Positions 1 through 8,164 of a DNA stretch of 64,000 nt are shown in pieces. The first letter of the stretch is position 1. Every line of letters begins with the position of its first letter. The DNA is from Heliomicrobium gestii. Its GTDB lineage: Bacteria; Bacillota; Desulfitobacteriia; Heliobacteriales; Heliobacteriaceae. Location of the stretch: positions 87,518 to 151,517 of the forward strand of contig NZ_WXEX01000009.1 of NCBI RefSeq assembly GCF_009877435.1, written 5' to 3'. The notes under the pieces were generated by a model. The model was not told the DNA's origin. It saw only the letters and a list, made by a program, of their open reading frames with translations, and did not search any database. The position numbers were made by a program, and so were the translations under genes.

Positions 1-569
1 TGTTTTCGGCCCACTCCTTCGCTGCTGCCGAAATGTCCGGCCTGTACGCGGCGATGAATGTCGTGAAACAGGAAGGGCTTCTGGCAGATGCGGTCATGAT
101 CGCAGGCGACAACCATCACGTCCTATCCTTTCCCGAAACGCGCAAGCCATCTTCAGACAAACATGCCAAAAAAGTGGCCAATAAGATTGTCGCGCTGTTG
201 CCGAAGTTGCCGAATGTAACATTCAAGTGGGTTCCCCGTGAGGAAAACAAAACAGCCCATGGGCTTGCCCGCAGACAACTCCATATGAAAGGCCAGACGG
301 CGTCTCCCGCTACGCCGCCTCCGGTTGAATGGTCTCAGCCAACGCTTGTGACGGCAAAGACCGAAGAAGTTGCAGAAAGCCCGCTTTTTTCAGGCATGCA
401 GGTTACCGTTCCGGCGAAAAGCGTTCGTGAAGTGGTGGAAGGGGCAAAACGGTATTTTGTCGACTTGGATACTTGCTTTTGCACCTGTGGCCAGTCATCC
501 TGTTCCCATCTGGTGATGGCCTTGTGGCAGGAATATCAGATGCAACGGGATATGGACTTATTCAAGTAG
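1..569 (+). CDS. RNase H-like domain protein with C-terminal SWIM zinc finger (5' end outside the window)
   Basis: The frame is open to the left edge, so the gene begins before the window; the first internal ATG (33) lies inside the fold and is not the real start. The visible part begins with the AAAEMSGLYAAMNVV helix, whose Glu matches the second acidic residue of RNase H folds. It continues with GDNHHVLSF (the SDSQ-like Asp strand) and VPREENKTAHGLARRQ, where families usually have N..AD.LA; here the Asp is His. A linker of about 60 residues leads to CFCTCGQSSCSHLVMAL, a CxC...CxH SWIM zinc-binding motif that usually binds DNA or protein. Function is inferred as a nucleic-acid-associated RNase H-like protein; catalytic activity is uncertain because of the Asp-to-His change. 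It converges with the next gene, leaving only 3 bases between stops. Confidence 0.6.
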   Translation, partial: FSAHSFAAAEMSGLYAAMNVVKQEGLLADAVMIAGDNHHVLSFPETRKPSSDKHAKKVANKIVALLPKLPNVTFKWVPREENKTAHGLARRQLHMKGQTASPATPPPVEWSQPTLVTAKTEEVAESPLFSGMQVTVPAKSVREVVEGAKRYFVDLDTCFCTCGQSSCSHLVMALWQEYQMQRDMDLFK

Positions 570-572
570 CCA

Positions 573-2312
573 CTACTCCCCCTCGAATTCAACGATACAA
601 AAGCGGTTCTTCTTCTCGATTTCCCGCTTCACCTTCATGGATGACTTCGGATCAAGTTCGATCATATAGGGCAATTCCTTGATGATATGGGCCCGGAGGG
701 ACTTGTCGCTTTTTAGTTCTTCCAGCACGAAGGGGTCATCGGTCTCCAGGATGAGCGCCTGTCGGATGCGGATTTTCTGACTGGCGGCGTTCCATTCTTC
801 GAGCGTATGCAGGACGTTTTGAGGGAGGTCTTTGGTGCTCCATTTTTGCAAGTAGGCGATGATGTCACCGATAGAAACCCCTTGATCAAGGGCAGATGCC
901 GCCGATTTGAAGGTCAGTTTATAGAGGCAGGCCGGGTGGTCAGATATCTTTTCCGCGACTTGGTCCAGAAATAATTCATGACTTTCTTTCATGGCGCCTT
1001 CCGAGAGAAGGATCTCATAGTTGGGCTGGACGATGAAGCCGGACGATTCCTCCCTTTTTGGTTCTCTGTAGGCATCTGTGGCGCCGAGCACATAGGCGCC
1101 GAGCGGGGTCAAGCGGATGTAGTTGACTTCAAATATGTCGGTTTCTTCGAAGTATCCACCGACGCTAAATGAAAGGGCCGTATCGATGATGCCCAGGGCA
1201 CATAAGTATTCAAGACAGACCACTTCGACAAAGCGTCCTTCCAGTTCGCGCCAGCTTTGGGCGCGGCCGAGATACATCCGTTCGTATTCGGCGTAGGACA
1301 AAATCTCACCGGTAACCCTCTCGAGAAACAGAGCATCGCTTCTCTTTATGTATTTGAGGAGTTCTTCGATAGATATCCATTTGTCGACAGGACAGCGGGC
1401 CAAATGGTCGCAGATCATCCTTCGGCAGCTAGAGTACTTGGGGACGAAGGTTGTTTTTACTTTCACTTCTGGGATGCGGGACAGTTCATCAATCGCTGCC
1501 GATGCGATATATGCTTGAAGCAACATTGTGCATTTATCTACAGGGCTTGCCTGTAAAAAGGTTTCCACACCGTTGCCGGTAAGGATACGATCGCCAGCGA
1601 TGGTCCATAATTGGCCGGCCAAGGCTAACTGGGCCATGCCATAGATGCGCACCGACGATTCCACCGTGCGCAAAGCCCAGATCCCATCAGACCCGTCAAG
1701 GCTATACTCCTTGATGACCAGCGCTTCGTTGATTTTCTTCATAGCGGTTTTTGCCGGCAATCCGCCGACTCTGGTGCAACTCAGTTTTGTCTGGTTGGTC
1801 AGTTTGATGAGACGAAAAAACTCTTTTTCGAAGTTCTCTCGAATCACCACCTCTTCATCAATGTCAACATCTTCCGGTAATGTATCCAGCCCTTGATATT
1901 GATACTGGATGGGTTTGAACCGTTTTTTGATAAATGACACCAATGGCGCGGGGACGCTGTTTCGAATGATAAAGGGGCGAGCAGGGGACATGTCATCAAG
2001 AACGTCAGAGATTCGGTAAGGACGGAAGAAGGAATCTTTTTGTGGACGGTTATGTTTTTGACAGAGCTCGTACAGGTCGTCGCTGTCAAGCCGGCCGGAA
2101 CGGACGCATTCTTCCAATAGTTCTTTTTCAAAGGCATTGAGGCGATTCCACAGGGCGATGAGGTTTTCTTCGCGGCTGTAAAAGTTGTCCAGTGCGTTGA
2201 TCATGTCGGCTTTACGTGTCGACGAGGCCTTGACGCCGGCCAGACGCAACAGTTTTGGTAGGCTGTCGCTATCATAGCCTTGGGTGGTTAATGTTTGGAG
2301 AATGGACTTCAT
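573..2312 (-). CDS. Helicase-associated (XPB/Ssl2 N-terminal-like) domain protein
   Basis: 579 residues. The start at 2312 (MKSILQTL) is chosen because AGAGGAGAC lies just upstream; longer in-frame starts would run into the upstream gene. The C-terminal third contains GFIVQPNYEILLSEG, then YKLTFKSAASALDQGVSIGDIIAYL and LPQNVLHTLEEWN, the signature of the XPB/Ssl2-like helicase N-terminal family (PF13625 type). The N-terminal half is helical and resembles stand-alone helicase-associated proteins of Firmicutes that are encoded next to an XPB repair helicase. No Walker A or DEAH box is present, so this is not itself a helicase. Its start overlaps the stop of the 79-residue ORF upstream (ATGA), so the two are probably translationally coupled. 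Likely role: accessory factor in DNA repair or a DNA-processing module; inference only. Confidence 0.6.
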   Translation of the reverse strand: MKSILQTLTTQGYDSDSLPKLLRLAGVKASSTRKADMINALDNFYSREENLIALWNRLNAFEKELLEECVRSGRLDSDDLYELCQKHNRPQKDSFFRPYRISDVLDDMSPARPFIIRNSVPAPLVSFIKKRFKPIQYQYQGLDTLPEDVDIDEEVVIRENFEKEFFRLIKLTNQTKLSCTRVGGLPAKTAMKKINEALVIKEYSLDGSDGIWALRTVESSVRIYGMAQLALAGQLWTIAGDRILTGNGVETFLQASPVDKCTMLLQAYIASAAIDELSRIPEVKVKTTFVPKYSSCRRMICDHLARCPVDKWISIEELLKYIKRSDALFLERVTGEILSYAEYERMYLGRAQSWRELEGRFVEVVCLEYLCALGIIDTALSFSVGGYFEETDIFEVNYIRLTPLGAYVLGATDAYREPKREESSGFIVQPNYEILLSEGAMKESHELFLDQVAEKISDHPACLYKLTFKSAASALDQGVSIGDIIAYLQKWSTKDLPQNVLHTLEEWNAASQKIRIRQALILETDDPFVLEELKSDKSLRAHIIKELPYMIELDPKSSMKVKREIEKKNRFCIVEFEGE

Positions 2313-2548
2313 CGTTCGCTTGTCTCCTCTAAGACGGCAAGGATGTGACTGGCGCTGTGGCCGCTGGCGGCCGCATTCCACAGGGACAGGGGAGAAAGGC
2401 GGTATGTATGGATATGTTCATGGCTTTTTTCCAGCTCCGAAAATTGGGCCACTTCGTCCCTCGCCGCTTCGAATAAGGGGTTGTCCACTTCTAGCAAAAG
2501 GCTGAAATCGCCTTGGACGATGACTGGGTTAGTCGGCTGATTGGTCAT
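2309..2548 (-). CDS. N-terminal domain of an XPB-type helicase encoded alone (79 aa)
   Basis: The protein VIVQGDFSLLLEVDNPLFEAARDEVAQFSELEKS, followed by HIHTYRLSPLSLWNAAASG, closely follows the first ~80 residues of bacterial XPB-type DNA repair helicases (the PLSLWNAAA segment is diagnostic). The frame then ends with a TGA that overlaps the ATG of the next gene. The helicase core that should follow (RecA1/RecA2, DEAH box) is absent here and I do not see it elsewhere in the window. Two readings are possible: a deletion removed the helicase and left a remnant, or the domain is retained as a small partner of the following protein. The clean 4-base overlap and intact frame favour continued expression. 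Encoded 6 bases downstream of the fic gene. Confidence 0.5.
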   Translation of the reverse strand: MTNQPTNPVIVQGDFSLLLEVDNPLFEAARDEVAQFSELEKSHEHIHTYRLSPLSLWNAAASGHSASHILAVLEETSER

Positions 2549-2554
2549 GATCAG

Positions 2555-3313
2555 TTATCTGCTCCTTGTTGAAGTCGGAACGGGAATATGCAACAGCCGC
2601 ATGATCTCCTTCTGAGACTCCAGAACCCGCTCTGCCATAAAAGTCATGAACGGTCGATCATCGACGTGAGCCTTCTCCAGCAGTGCAATATACTCATGGC
2701 GCAAGACCGGAGGAATGATGGCAAGCATATATCCATCCTGGATTAGAGCCGTATTCATCAGCAAACGAGATATGCGCCCATTCCCGTCGATAAAGGGATG
2801 GATAAAGACAAAGCGCTTGTGCAGTTGCGCCGCAAACGATACAGGGTGATGCTTATCCCGTTCTCTCGCTGCCCATAGAAACAAAGCACGAACTTCTTCC
2901 TCGATCCGCTCCGGTTTGCACACGGCGTATTTCGAGCCGGAGATGAACACCGGGCCGATGCGGTACCGTCCTGCCGCGTTGGTGTCAATGTTATGATAGA
3001 ACATCTGATGCATGGTCAGGGCATCGGCTTCGGTAATCTGGCGGTTATGCAACAGGGTGAACATATAATCGTAGGCGTTCGCGTGCCCCAGGGCTTCAAA
3101 GGTGTCCTTCAGGGGCTTGCCGCCGGCGGTGAGCCCCTCTTCCAACAGCACTTTTGTCTCACTCTCGGTGAGTGTGTTACCTTCCAGCGCATTGCTCGAC
3201 CAGGTTAAGCCGATGCGGTAGTAGGCTTTCAGTTCGCGCAGCAGTTCGCCTTCGAAGGGACGCAGCGCGTCGATGGCTGCTTTATAGAGGTCAAGCTTTT
3301 TGTAAATGTCCAT
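2555..3313 (-). CDS. Fic family protein (AMPylase-type, class II)
   Basis: 252 residues. The core Fic motif HPFIDGNGRISR is at about residues 172-183, matching HPFx(D/E)GNGRxxR with the catalytic His. The N-terminal inhibitory motif SNALEG, (S/T)xxxE(G/N), is at about 40-45, which places it in the self-inhibited class II group: the Glu blocks ATP binding until relieved. The family transfers AMP (sometimes other nucleotides) to hydroxyl side chains of target proteins. The start at 3313 has a strong GGAGG 10 bases upstream; a TTG at 3337 is also in frame. It follows a small HTH protein by 20 bases, an arrangement seen in toxin-antitoxin-like fic loci. The target is unknown. Confidence 0.88.
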   Translation of the reverse strand: MDIYKKLDLYKAAIDALRPFEGELLRELKAYYRIGLTWSSNALEGNTLTESETKVLLEEGLTAGGKPLKDTFEALGHANAYDYMFTLLHNRQITEADALTMHQMFYHNIDTNAAGRYRIGPVFISGSKYAVCKPERIEEEVRALFLWAARERDKHHPVSFAAQLHKRFVFIHPFIDGNGRISRLLMNTALIQDGYMLAIIPPVLRHEYIALLEKAHVDDRPFMTFMAERVLESQKEIMRLLHIPVPTSTRSR

Positions 3314-3333
3314 GAGCGCCTTCCTCCTTCCGG

Positions 3334-3549
3334 TCAATAAGTGACCTTTTCGCCGTTCGGGATCATAAAAGCGCCTTCATAGGTACAGCCTGCCGCTTCT
3401 GCGATTTGTTTCAATTCGTCAACGGTGAAGCTTTCCCTTTTCATTTTCTGGCTAAAGGCTTGCGGGCTTTTCCCGACCATCCGCGCCAGTTCGGAAACAC
3501 TGATCCCGAGTTTGACGCATAGTATTTTCAGTTGCTCAGACACGGACAT
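3334..3549 (-). CDS. Small helix-turn-helix (XRE-like) regulator
   Basis: 71 residues. The segment LGISVSELARMVGKSPQAFSQKMKRESFTVDELKQIAEAAGC fits an XRE/Cro-type helix-turn-helix: recognition helix around SPQAFSQKM, followed by the stabilising helix DELKQIAEA. It is the first gene of the pair with fic, 20 bases upstream of the chosen fic start, and therefore probably controls its own transcript and that of fic. Divergent AT-rich DNA upstream (3560-3600, with repeated TTATATTATAAACAATTATG-like runs) is the likely promoter/operator region. Function is inferred from fold and context. Confidence 0.72.
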   Translation of the reverse strand: MSVSEQLKILCVKLGISVSELARMVGKSPQAFSQKMKRESFTVDELKQIAEAAGCTYEGAFMIPNGEKVTY

Positions 3550-3991
3550 GCAACCACTCCTTTGTATGCTTATATTATAAACAATTATGTTTATGATATA
3601 AGCATCCGCATCGGCTACCCTGTGAAACCTACTTCAATATTCGCCCTGCAAAATCCCCCTCATCCCCCTCCGAAGCCCCGGCGTCTCCCCATTCGACAGG
3701 TGAAGGACATCACGATGTGGGATCCCCATCTTCGCCGGCGTCTCCTCCGGATGCCTGCCAATGGCGACCACGAGCAGGCCGTCTGCGTCGGACGCTAAAG
3801 GCAGCAGTTACCCAAAAAAACGCGGCCCCAGACGCCAGTTTCTCCTTCAAAGAAGCCATCGGGAGTACATTGACGAATTGAACATCTATATCGCGGCGGA
3901 AGTTCAAGCTGACTTGCTAATTTATGGGAAACGTTGTAAGATGAAAGATGATGACACGATATACCTCGCGCTGTGAGTGTGGTGAGTCGCT
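3550..3991. other. 442-base stretch without an intact gene
   Basis: The first 60 bases are AT-rich and probably hold the promoter of the reverse HTH/fic pair. The rest is low-complexity, C-rich DNA without a convincing full gene. It contains the telA-like fragment described separately (3842-3904). The short frames here lack ribosome binding sites and recognisable content. Confidence 0.5.
3842..3904 (+). pseudogene. Fragment of a telA-like gene
   Basis: Read in the + frame, this stretch gives LLQRSHREYIDELNIYIAAEV. The TelA-type protein encoded at 8161-9423 has LFQKNREYFNELNIYIAAAQ, so about 14 of 20 positions agree, and the DNA also matches well across the ELNIYIAA part. Neither side of the fragment continues the similarity in any frame I could follow. 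It is best read as a decayed remnant of a second telA-like gene or a recombination scar between the HTH/fic pair and the MntA/HepT pair. The match is short, so confidence is limited. Confidence 0.42.
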
Positions 3992-4294
3992 ATGAAAAAA
4001 GAACGCGAACGTTTTTCCACGATCATAGATAACATCTTAAAGGATAATTTGGGTTCTTATCAGGTTAAGGTTTTTTTCTTTGGCTCCTGGTCTCGGTTCG
4101 AGGAACGCCCATCCTCTGACATCGATATTGCGATCTGGGCAGAGGAGCCGTTGCCTCTGGGAACATTGGCTAGGTTACGTGCAGCCTTTGAAGATTCTCC
4201 GTTACCCTACCCGGTCGATGTAGTAGATTTGACTAATACGGAGACGGTTTTTCGGGAGCACGTGATGAGGGAAGGGATTCCATGGAACGCCTGA
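3992..4294 (+). CDS. mntA: MntA-type minimal nucleotidyltransferase (antitoxin of a HEPN/MNT pair)
   Basis: 100 residues, typical for minimal nucleotidyltransferases. The active-site motif GSx10DxD is complete: GSWSRFEERPSSDIDIAI at residues 31-48 with Gly31-Ser32 and Asp43/Asp45, plus a later PVDVVDL strand that supplies the third acidic residue. In characterised type VII toxin-antitoxin systems, MntA inactivates the HEPN toxin by adding AMP residues to the Tyr next to the catalytic His. The stop lies inside the next gene, with a 13-base overlap, so the two are co-translated. The order here is antitoxin first. Confidence 0.85.
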   Translation: MKKERERFSTIIDNILKDNLGSYQVKVFFFGSWSRFEERPSSDIDIAIWAEEPLPLGTLARLRAAFEDSPLPYPVDVVDLTNTETVFREHVMREGIPWNA

Positions 4295-4689
4295 TACAAC
4301 GTATCGAAACGGCAAGTCGAGCCGTTTCGACCCTGGAAGTATTATTGCAAGTGCCCACACCAAATGAGGTGGAACGCGACGCCTCGTTGCAACGTTTCGA
4401 GTATTCTTTCGAGGCAACCTGGAAATCGGCCCTTCATTACTTACGTGACATTGAAGGGATTGAAGTCGGCTCGCCCAAAGGAGTGGTCAGGGCTTGTATG
4501 CAGGTTGGACTGCTGACGCCATCGGAAACCAGTGAAGCGTTGGAAATGGTCGATGACAGGAATCTTACCGTTCATACATACAACGAAGAGTTGGCGAAAG
4601 CTATTTTTACGAAGCTGCCTCGTTATGCCGCGCTATTAAGACGTTGGGTGAGAGCGATACGAGATGGGATATACGCTGTCGAGGAGTAG
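4282..4689 (+). CDS. hepT: HepT-type HEPN RNase toxin (nucleotidyltransferase substrate-binding family)
   Basis: 135 residues, all-helical, of the HI0074/HEPN type. It carries the RNase signature RX4HXY: DDRNLTVHTY at about 91-100 (Arg93, His98, Tyr100). HEPN toxins of this class cleave RNA as dimers, and the Tyr is the residue AMPylated by the partner MntA. The start at 4282 (MERLIQRI) overlaps the end of mntA. The intact catalytic residues in both partners suggest a functional type VII toxin-antitoxin module. The neighbourhood of Fic, RNase H/SWIM and XPB-related genes is consistent with an accessory or defence patch. Confidence 0.85.
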   Translation: MERLIQRIETASRAVSTLEVLLQVPTPNEVERDASLQRFEYSFEATWKSALHYLRDIEGIEVGSPKGVVRACMQVGLLTPSETSEALEMVDDRNLTVHTYNEELAKAIFTKLPRYAALLRRWVRAIRDGIYAVEE

Positions 4690-5055
4690 ATCTTCCTCCG
4701 CTCCTTCCCATTTCGCCGGTTGGGCATGGAGCCGTCTGTCGTAAGGTACGGAGGATATACCCGATTTGAAGTGCTCTGATTGTAGCTATGACGGACTTCA
4801 TCGAATCGTTGCAGAGATGATCATGGACCGCTCCAACGAGCGCAAGAAGCGGAGTTAGCGAGGGAGAACCGACACGTTCGATGACGGGGAAAAAGTGATG
4901 CAACCTTGACCGGGGGAAGATTCCCTCCGGTCATTTTTTCTTTCAAAATAACCATCGTTTTGAAGGAGTTTGTTGCTGCACGTGGAAACATATCGAAAAA
5001 CAATTTGTTATAACGAGTGCTATTCGCAACCGCTGAAAGGAACGGTGAGGTGCAG
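4690..5055. other. Intergenic stretch between hepT and the chemoreceptor
   Basis: No convincing gene is seen. It holds the terminator-like hairpin at 4908-4946 and, after it, an AT-rich stretch with AACAATTTGTTATAACG around 4997-5013 that may include the promoter of the chemoreceptor gene. Confidence 0.5.
4908..4946 (+). terminator. Rho-independent terminator
   Basis: The arms GACCGGGGGAA and TTCCCTCCGGTC form a GC-rich hairpin followed by ATTTTTTC. It lies about 220 bases after hepT and before the chemoreceptor, separating the two transcription units. Confidence 0.7.
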
Positions 5056-7173
5056 ATGAACAGTTCATCACTGTTACGGAAGACGCTGGTCCTTGTCCTG
5101 TTGCCGACATTGCTCATTTTCATCAGTTTGATCAGCTTTGTTGCCTATCGGTCACAATCGGTTGCCCAGGCCAATGCGGAGGAGTTGGCAGAGCATCTCG
5201 GAAATGAAAAAGCCAATATCATCAAAGCCGAGATTGAGATCGCCCTTGATGCGGCACGGACGATGGCCCATTCTTTTGAAGGTGTCGGTGAAAGCAAAAA
5301 CCGCATCACCCGCCAACAAGCCAATGACATCCTCTATAGCGTGTTGAAACATAGCCCGAACTTTTTTGGCGTCTGGTTGTGTTTTGAACCGGACGCTTTT
5401 GATCAGCAGGACCATCTCTTTCGCAATCAGCCGATCCATGATGCGACGGGGCGTTTCATCCCCTACTGGTATCGCTCCGGAAGCAGCTTGAAGACGGAGA
5501 TGCTCCTTGACTACGATAAACCAGGAGCTGGCGATTACTATTTACTGGCGAAAAACAGCGGGGAAGAGACGGTTTTGGAACCCTATCCGTATACGGTCGA
5601 TGGGAAGAGCTATCTGATGACCTCGGCTGTCATTCCGATCAAGGTGGGCGGAAAGGTTGTTGGTACCGCCGGTGTCGACTTCTTATTGACGTCTTTGCAA
5701 AGCCTTGTCAAGGATATCCAAGTCCCCGGTGGTGGTCACGTGATGACCTTGTCCAACAAAGGCAATTTTGTCACTCATCCCGATGAGACCTGGCTGGGGA
5801 AAAATATTCGCGACATGGGCGATCCAAAAGACATGGATGCGATCGTGCAGGCCATTCAATCGGGAAAAGCATACCAAGTGATCAGCGAATCACCGAATCA
5901 AAAGGGGGAGATCTTCAAGGTCTTCGTCCCGATTGAAATGGGTAGCACCAAGACACCCTGGTCTTTTGCGCTGGCCTTCCCGATGGAAGCGATTTTGGCC
6001 GAATCCCGTTCTGCCACGATGATGGTGCTTGTTCTAAGCGCCGTAGGGATACTGTTGATTGTGGGCGCAGTGTACTTGGCGATTCGTTCGATCGTCAAAC
6101 CCATTGAAAGCTGCGTCGCTTTCAATGAAGCGGTTGCAGAAGGCGATTTCTCTTCCGATGTGCCGGAAGAGTTCACAGGGCGAAACGATGAGCTCGGAAA
6201 AATGGCTCGCGCCAATCAAAAGGGAGTCGAAAATGTTCGAGCCGTGCTCCAGCAGATCCGTACGACGTCGCTTACACTGTCCGAATCGACGCGCCAACTC
6301 TCTGAACTGTCAGAAAACTACTCCGCCATGACGGAAGAGGTGATCGCTTCGACCGGTGAGATTGCCTCATCCATGGAAGCCATGTCAGCCACGACAGAGG
6401 AAGTGGCGGCTTCCACTGTGGAAACGCAGGGGCTCATGGAGAAGATGAATCAACTTGCCCAAGAGGGGCAGGGAAAGTCGGTGGCGGTCGACAAAAAGGC
6501 GCAGGAGATTGGACAGGATGTGAAGCAAGCCCATCGCAAAGCCCGGGATACCTTCGCTGCGCTCAAGCAGAAACTGGAACATTCGCTCCTTGAAGCCCGT
6601 GTGATCACCCAGATATCGGGCTTGGCCGATTCCATATCGAACATTGCAGAGCAGACCAACCTGCTCGCGCTGAATGCGGCCATTGAGGCGGCTCGTGCCG
6701 GTGAACAGGGCAGAGGCTTTGCTGTTGTCGCAGAAGAGGTGCGCAAGCTGGCCACAGCGTCTGCGACGGCGGTGAGCGGCATCCAGCAGTTGACCCAGCA
6801 GGTGCTGCTTGCGATAGACGAGTTGATCGCCAATGCGAATCAGTTGCTGCAGTTTGTCAACAGCGATGTCAATGTGGACTATGAAAAGTTTTTGAATATC
6901 AGCCTCCAGTATCAACAAGATGCGCAGGAATTTTTCCAGGTAGTCCAGGCGATCGCTGACGGTTCCCATAAGGCGAAACAAGCTGTGGAAGAGGTTGCGA
7001 CCGCCATAGAAACGGTGGCAGCTTCTGTTGAAGAAAGCACAACCAGCACAATGGAAATTGCCCAGGGTTCAGAGCAATCAAAAGAGTCGTTGCAAGATGT
7101 GGTCTTTGCGGTGGAGCGGCTGAGTCAAGAAGCGGAACAATTGACGATGCTGATGGGGAAATACAGATTGTAA
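5056..7173 (+). CDS. Methyl-accepting chemotaxis protein with dCache sensor
   Basis: 705 residues. Start ATG 5056 is chosen (GGTGAGG upstream, followed at once by the membrane signal); an ATG at 5017 has no good ribosome binding site. Order: first membrane helix [21 protein letters not shown] (residues ~10-30), a ~270-residue extracellular double-Cache sensor containing the [12 protein letters not shown] and GTAGVDFLL strands, second membrane helix [26 protein letters not shown] linker, then the coiled-coil signalling region with the hairpin tip [40 protein letters not shown]. It transmits ligand binding to CheA/CheW; the ligand is unknown. It is a single-gene unit bounded by terminators on both sides. 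Confidence 0.93.
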   Translation: MNSSSLLRKTLVLVLLPTLLIFISLISFVAYRSQSVAQANAEELAEHLGNEKANIIKAEIEIALDAARTMAHSFEGVGESKNRITRQQANDILYSVLKHSPNFFGVWLCFEPDAFDQQDHLFRNQPIHDATGRFIPYWYRSGSSLKTEMLLDYDKPGAGDYYLLAKNSGEETVLEPYPYTVDGKSYLMTSAVIPIKVGGKVVGTAGVDFLLTSLQSLVKDIQVPGGGHVMTLSNKGNFVTHPDETWLGKNIRDMGDPKDMDAIVQAIQSGKAYQVISESPNQKGEIFKVFVPIEMGSTKTPWSFALAFPMEAILAESRSATMMVLVLSAVGILLIVGAVYLAIRSIVKPIESCVAFNEAVAEGDFSSDVPEEFTGRNDELGKMARANQKGVENVRAVLQQIRTTSLTLSESTRQLSELSENYSAMTEEVIASTGEIASSMEAMSATTEEVAASTVETQGLMEKMNQLAQEGQGKSVAVDKKAQEIGQDVKQAHRKARDTFAALKQKLEHSLLEARVITQISGLADSISNIAEQTNLLALNAAIEAARAGEQGRGFAVVAEEVRKLATASATAVSGIQQLTQQVLLAIDELIANANQLLQFVNSDVNVDYEKFLNISLQYQQDAQEFFQVVQAIADGSHKAKQAVEEVATAIETVAASVEESTTSTMEIAQGSEQSKESLQDVVFAVERLSQEAEQLTMLMGKYRL

Positions 7174-7209
7174 AAAAACAAGACGATGATGACGCCGCCA
7201 AAAAGAGAA

Positions 7210-7250
7210 AACCCGCCTCCCCAGCATCAGCAGGGAGGCGGGTTATTTTT
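7210..7250 (+). terminator. Rho-independent terminator (probably bidirectional)
   Basis: Perfect 12-bp stem AACCCGCCTCCC / GGGAGGCGGGTT (7210-7221 and 7233-7244) followed by ATTTTT on the + strand. It ends the chemoreceptor transcript. On the reverse strand the stem is followed by TTTCTCTTTTT, so it can work both ways. Confidence 0.9.
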
Positions 7251-7534
7251 CTGCCTGCGATTCTGTTAATCCTTATCTTGCCAGATAGGCCCGTCCGATG
7301 GCGGCAGCGCCGAGAAGCGCCTGATCCACCATGGGTAGCCAGATCGTCTATTCGCATTTGGAGATGGCCTCATGGCAAGAATACCGGACATCCAATGAAA
7401 TGAACGAATCGAATAAAGGAACAAATTCACCCTGTTGGGCAAATATGCCGATTGGAAGGAAAGACGCGCCGATTCTGATGCGATATAATAAGATGTAGTC
7501 GAAAAAAGTCCACGCTCTCGGAGGTGGGAAATTT

Positions 7535-8164
7535 GTGAAAGAAATATTGATAACCACACTGCGCGTCTTCCTCTCCAGTTCGATCGCTCTGACGGCCTTT
7601 TTGGTCACCTATCTGTTCAACGGGTTGGACCTGGCGCCGGCCCTGGGCCTTGGCGTCGTCGCCTATTGGTTGACATCAAAAGGGATCGCGCGCCGATTTG
7701 CCTTGCCTGCCGCGCAGCATCAGCTGATCGACGGGGCCGATCCCCATTACCAGGAAAAGAGCTATAAGGAAGCCCGTCGCAAGTGGAAAGTCATCGGGCG
7801 CTACCGCTTTCAGGTTCGCTCCCTGTCCGTTTGGCTCAAGGTGGCCCGCCTCTATAAAATCGCCGAACAGATCCTGGACATCACAGGGAAAGACCTCCGC
7901 CAGATGAATAAAGCGCAGGCCTTCTTCAACCATTACCTGGACGCCACCCTCACGATCCTGGAGAAATACACACTCCTGTCCAAACAACCCATTTCCAGCG
8001 ATGAGATTCGTGAGGCGATGCAGAAGATCAACGTCGGATTGGAAGACCTGATTCGCGCCTACGAAGAAGAGCTGAACCATCTTATCGCCAAAGATTTGCT
8101 CGAACTGGATGTGGAAGTGAACGTCTTGAAACAGGCCCTTGATTCGAAAGGAGAGAAAAAATGA
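7535..8164 (+). CDS. xpaC: XpaC-family protein (5-bromo-4-chloroindolyl phosphate hydrolysis protein family)
   Basis: 209 residues. GTG start at 7535 with GGAGGTGGG 9 bases upstream. Two adjacent hydrophobic segments at the N-terminus (IALTAFLVTYLFNG and LAPALGLGVVAYWL) anchor it in the membrane. The rest is helical and cytoplasmic, with the typical XpaC run LDITGKDLRQMNKAQAFFNHYLDATLTILEKYTLLS. It overlaps telA by 4 bases (ATGA), the standard xpaC-telA arrangement in Firmicutes. The name refers to an old indicator phenotype; a real enzymatic role is not established. Probably works with TelA at the envelope. Confidence 0.82.
   Translation: MKEILITTLRVFLSSSIALTAFLVTYLFNGLDLAPALGLGVVAYWLTSKGIARRFALPAAQHQLIDGADPHYQEKSYKEARRKWKVIGRYRFQVRSLSVWLKVARLYKIAEQILDITGKDLRQMNKAQAFFNHYLDATLTILEKYTLLSKQPISSDEIREAMQKINVGLEDLIRAYEEELNHLIAKDLLELDVEVNVLKQALDSKGEKK

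Noticed and set aside
7266..7345. C-terminus-like peptide on the reverse strand (MVDQALLGAAAIGRAYLAR) before a terminator
   Set aside because: It looks like the tail of a lost gene, but only ~24 codons are open before a stop and no family can be fixed; too short to call a pseudogene.
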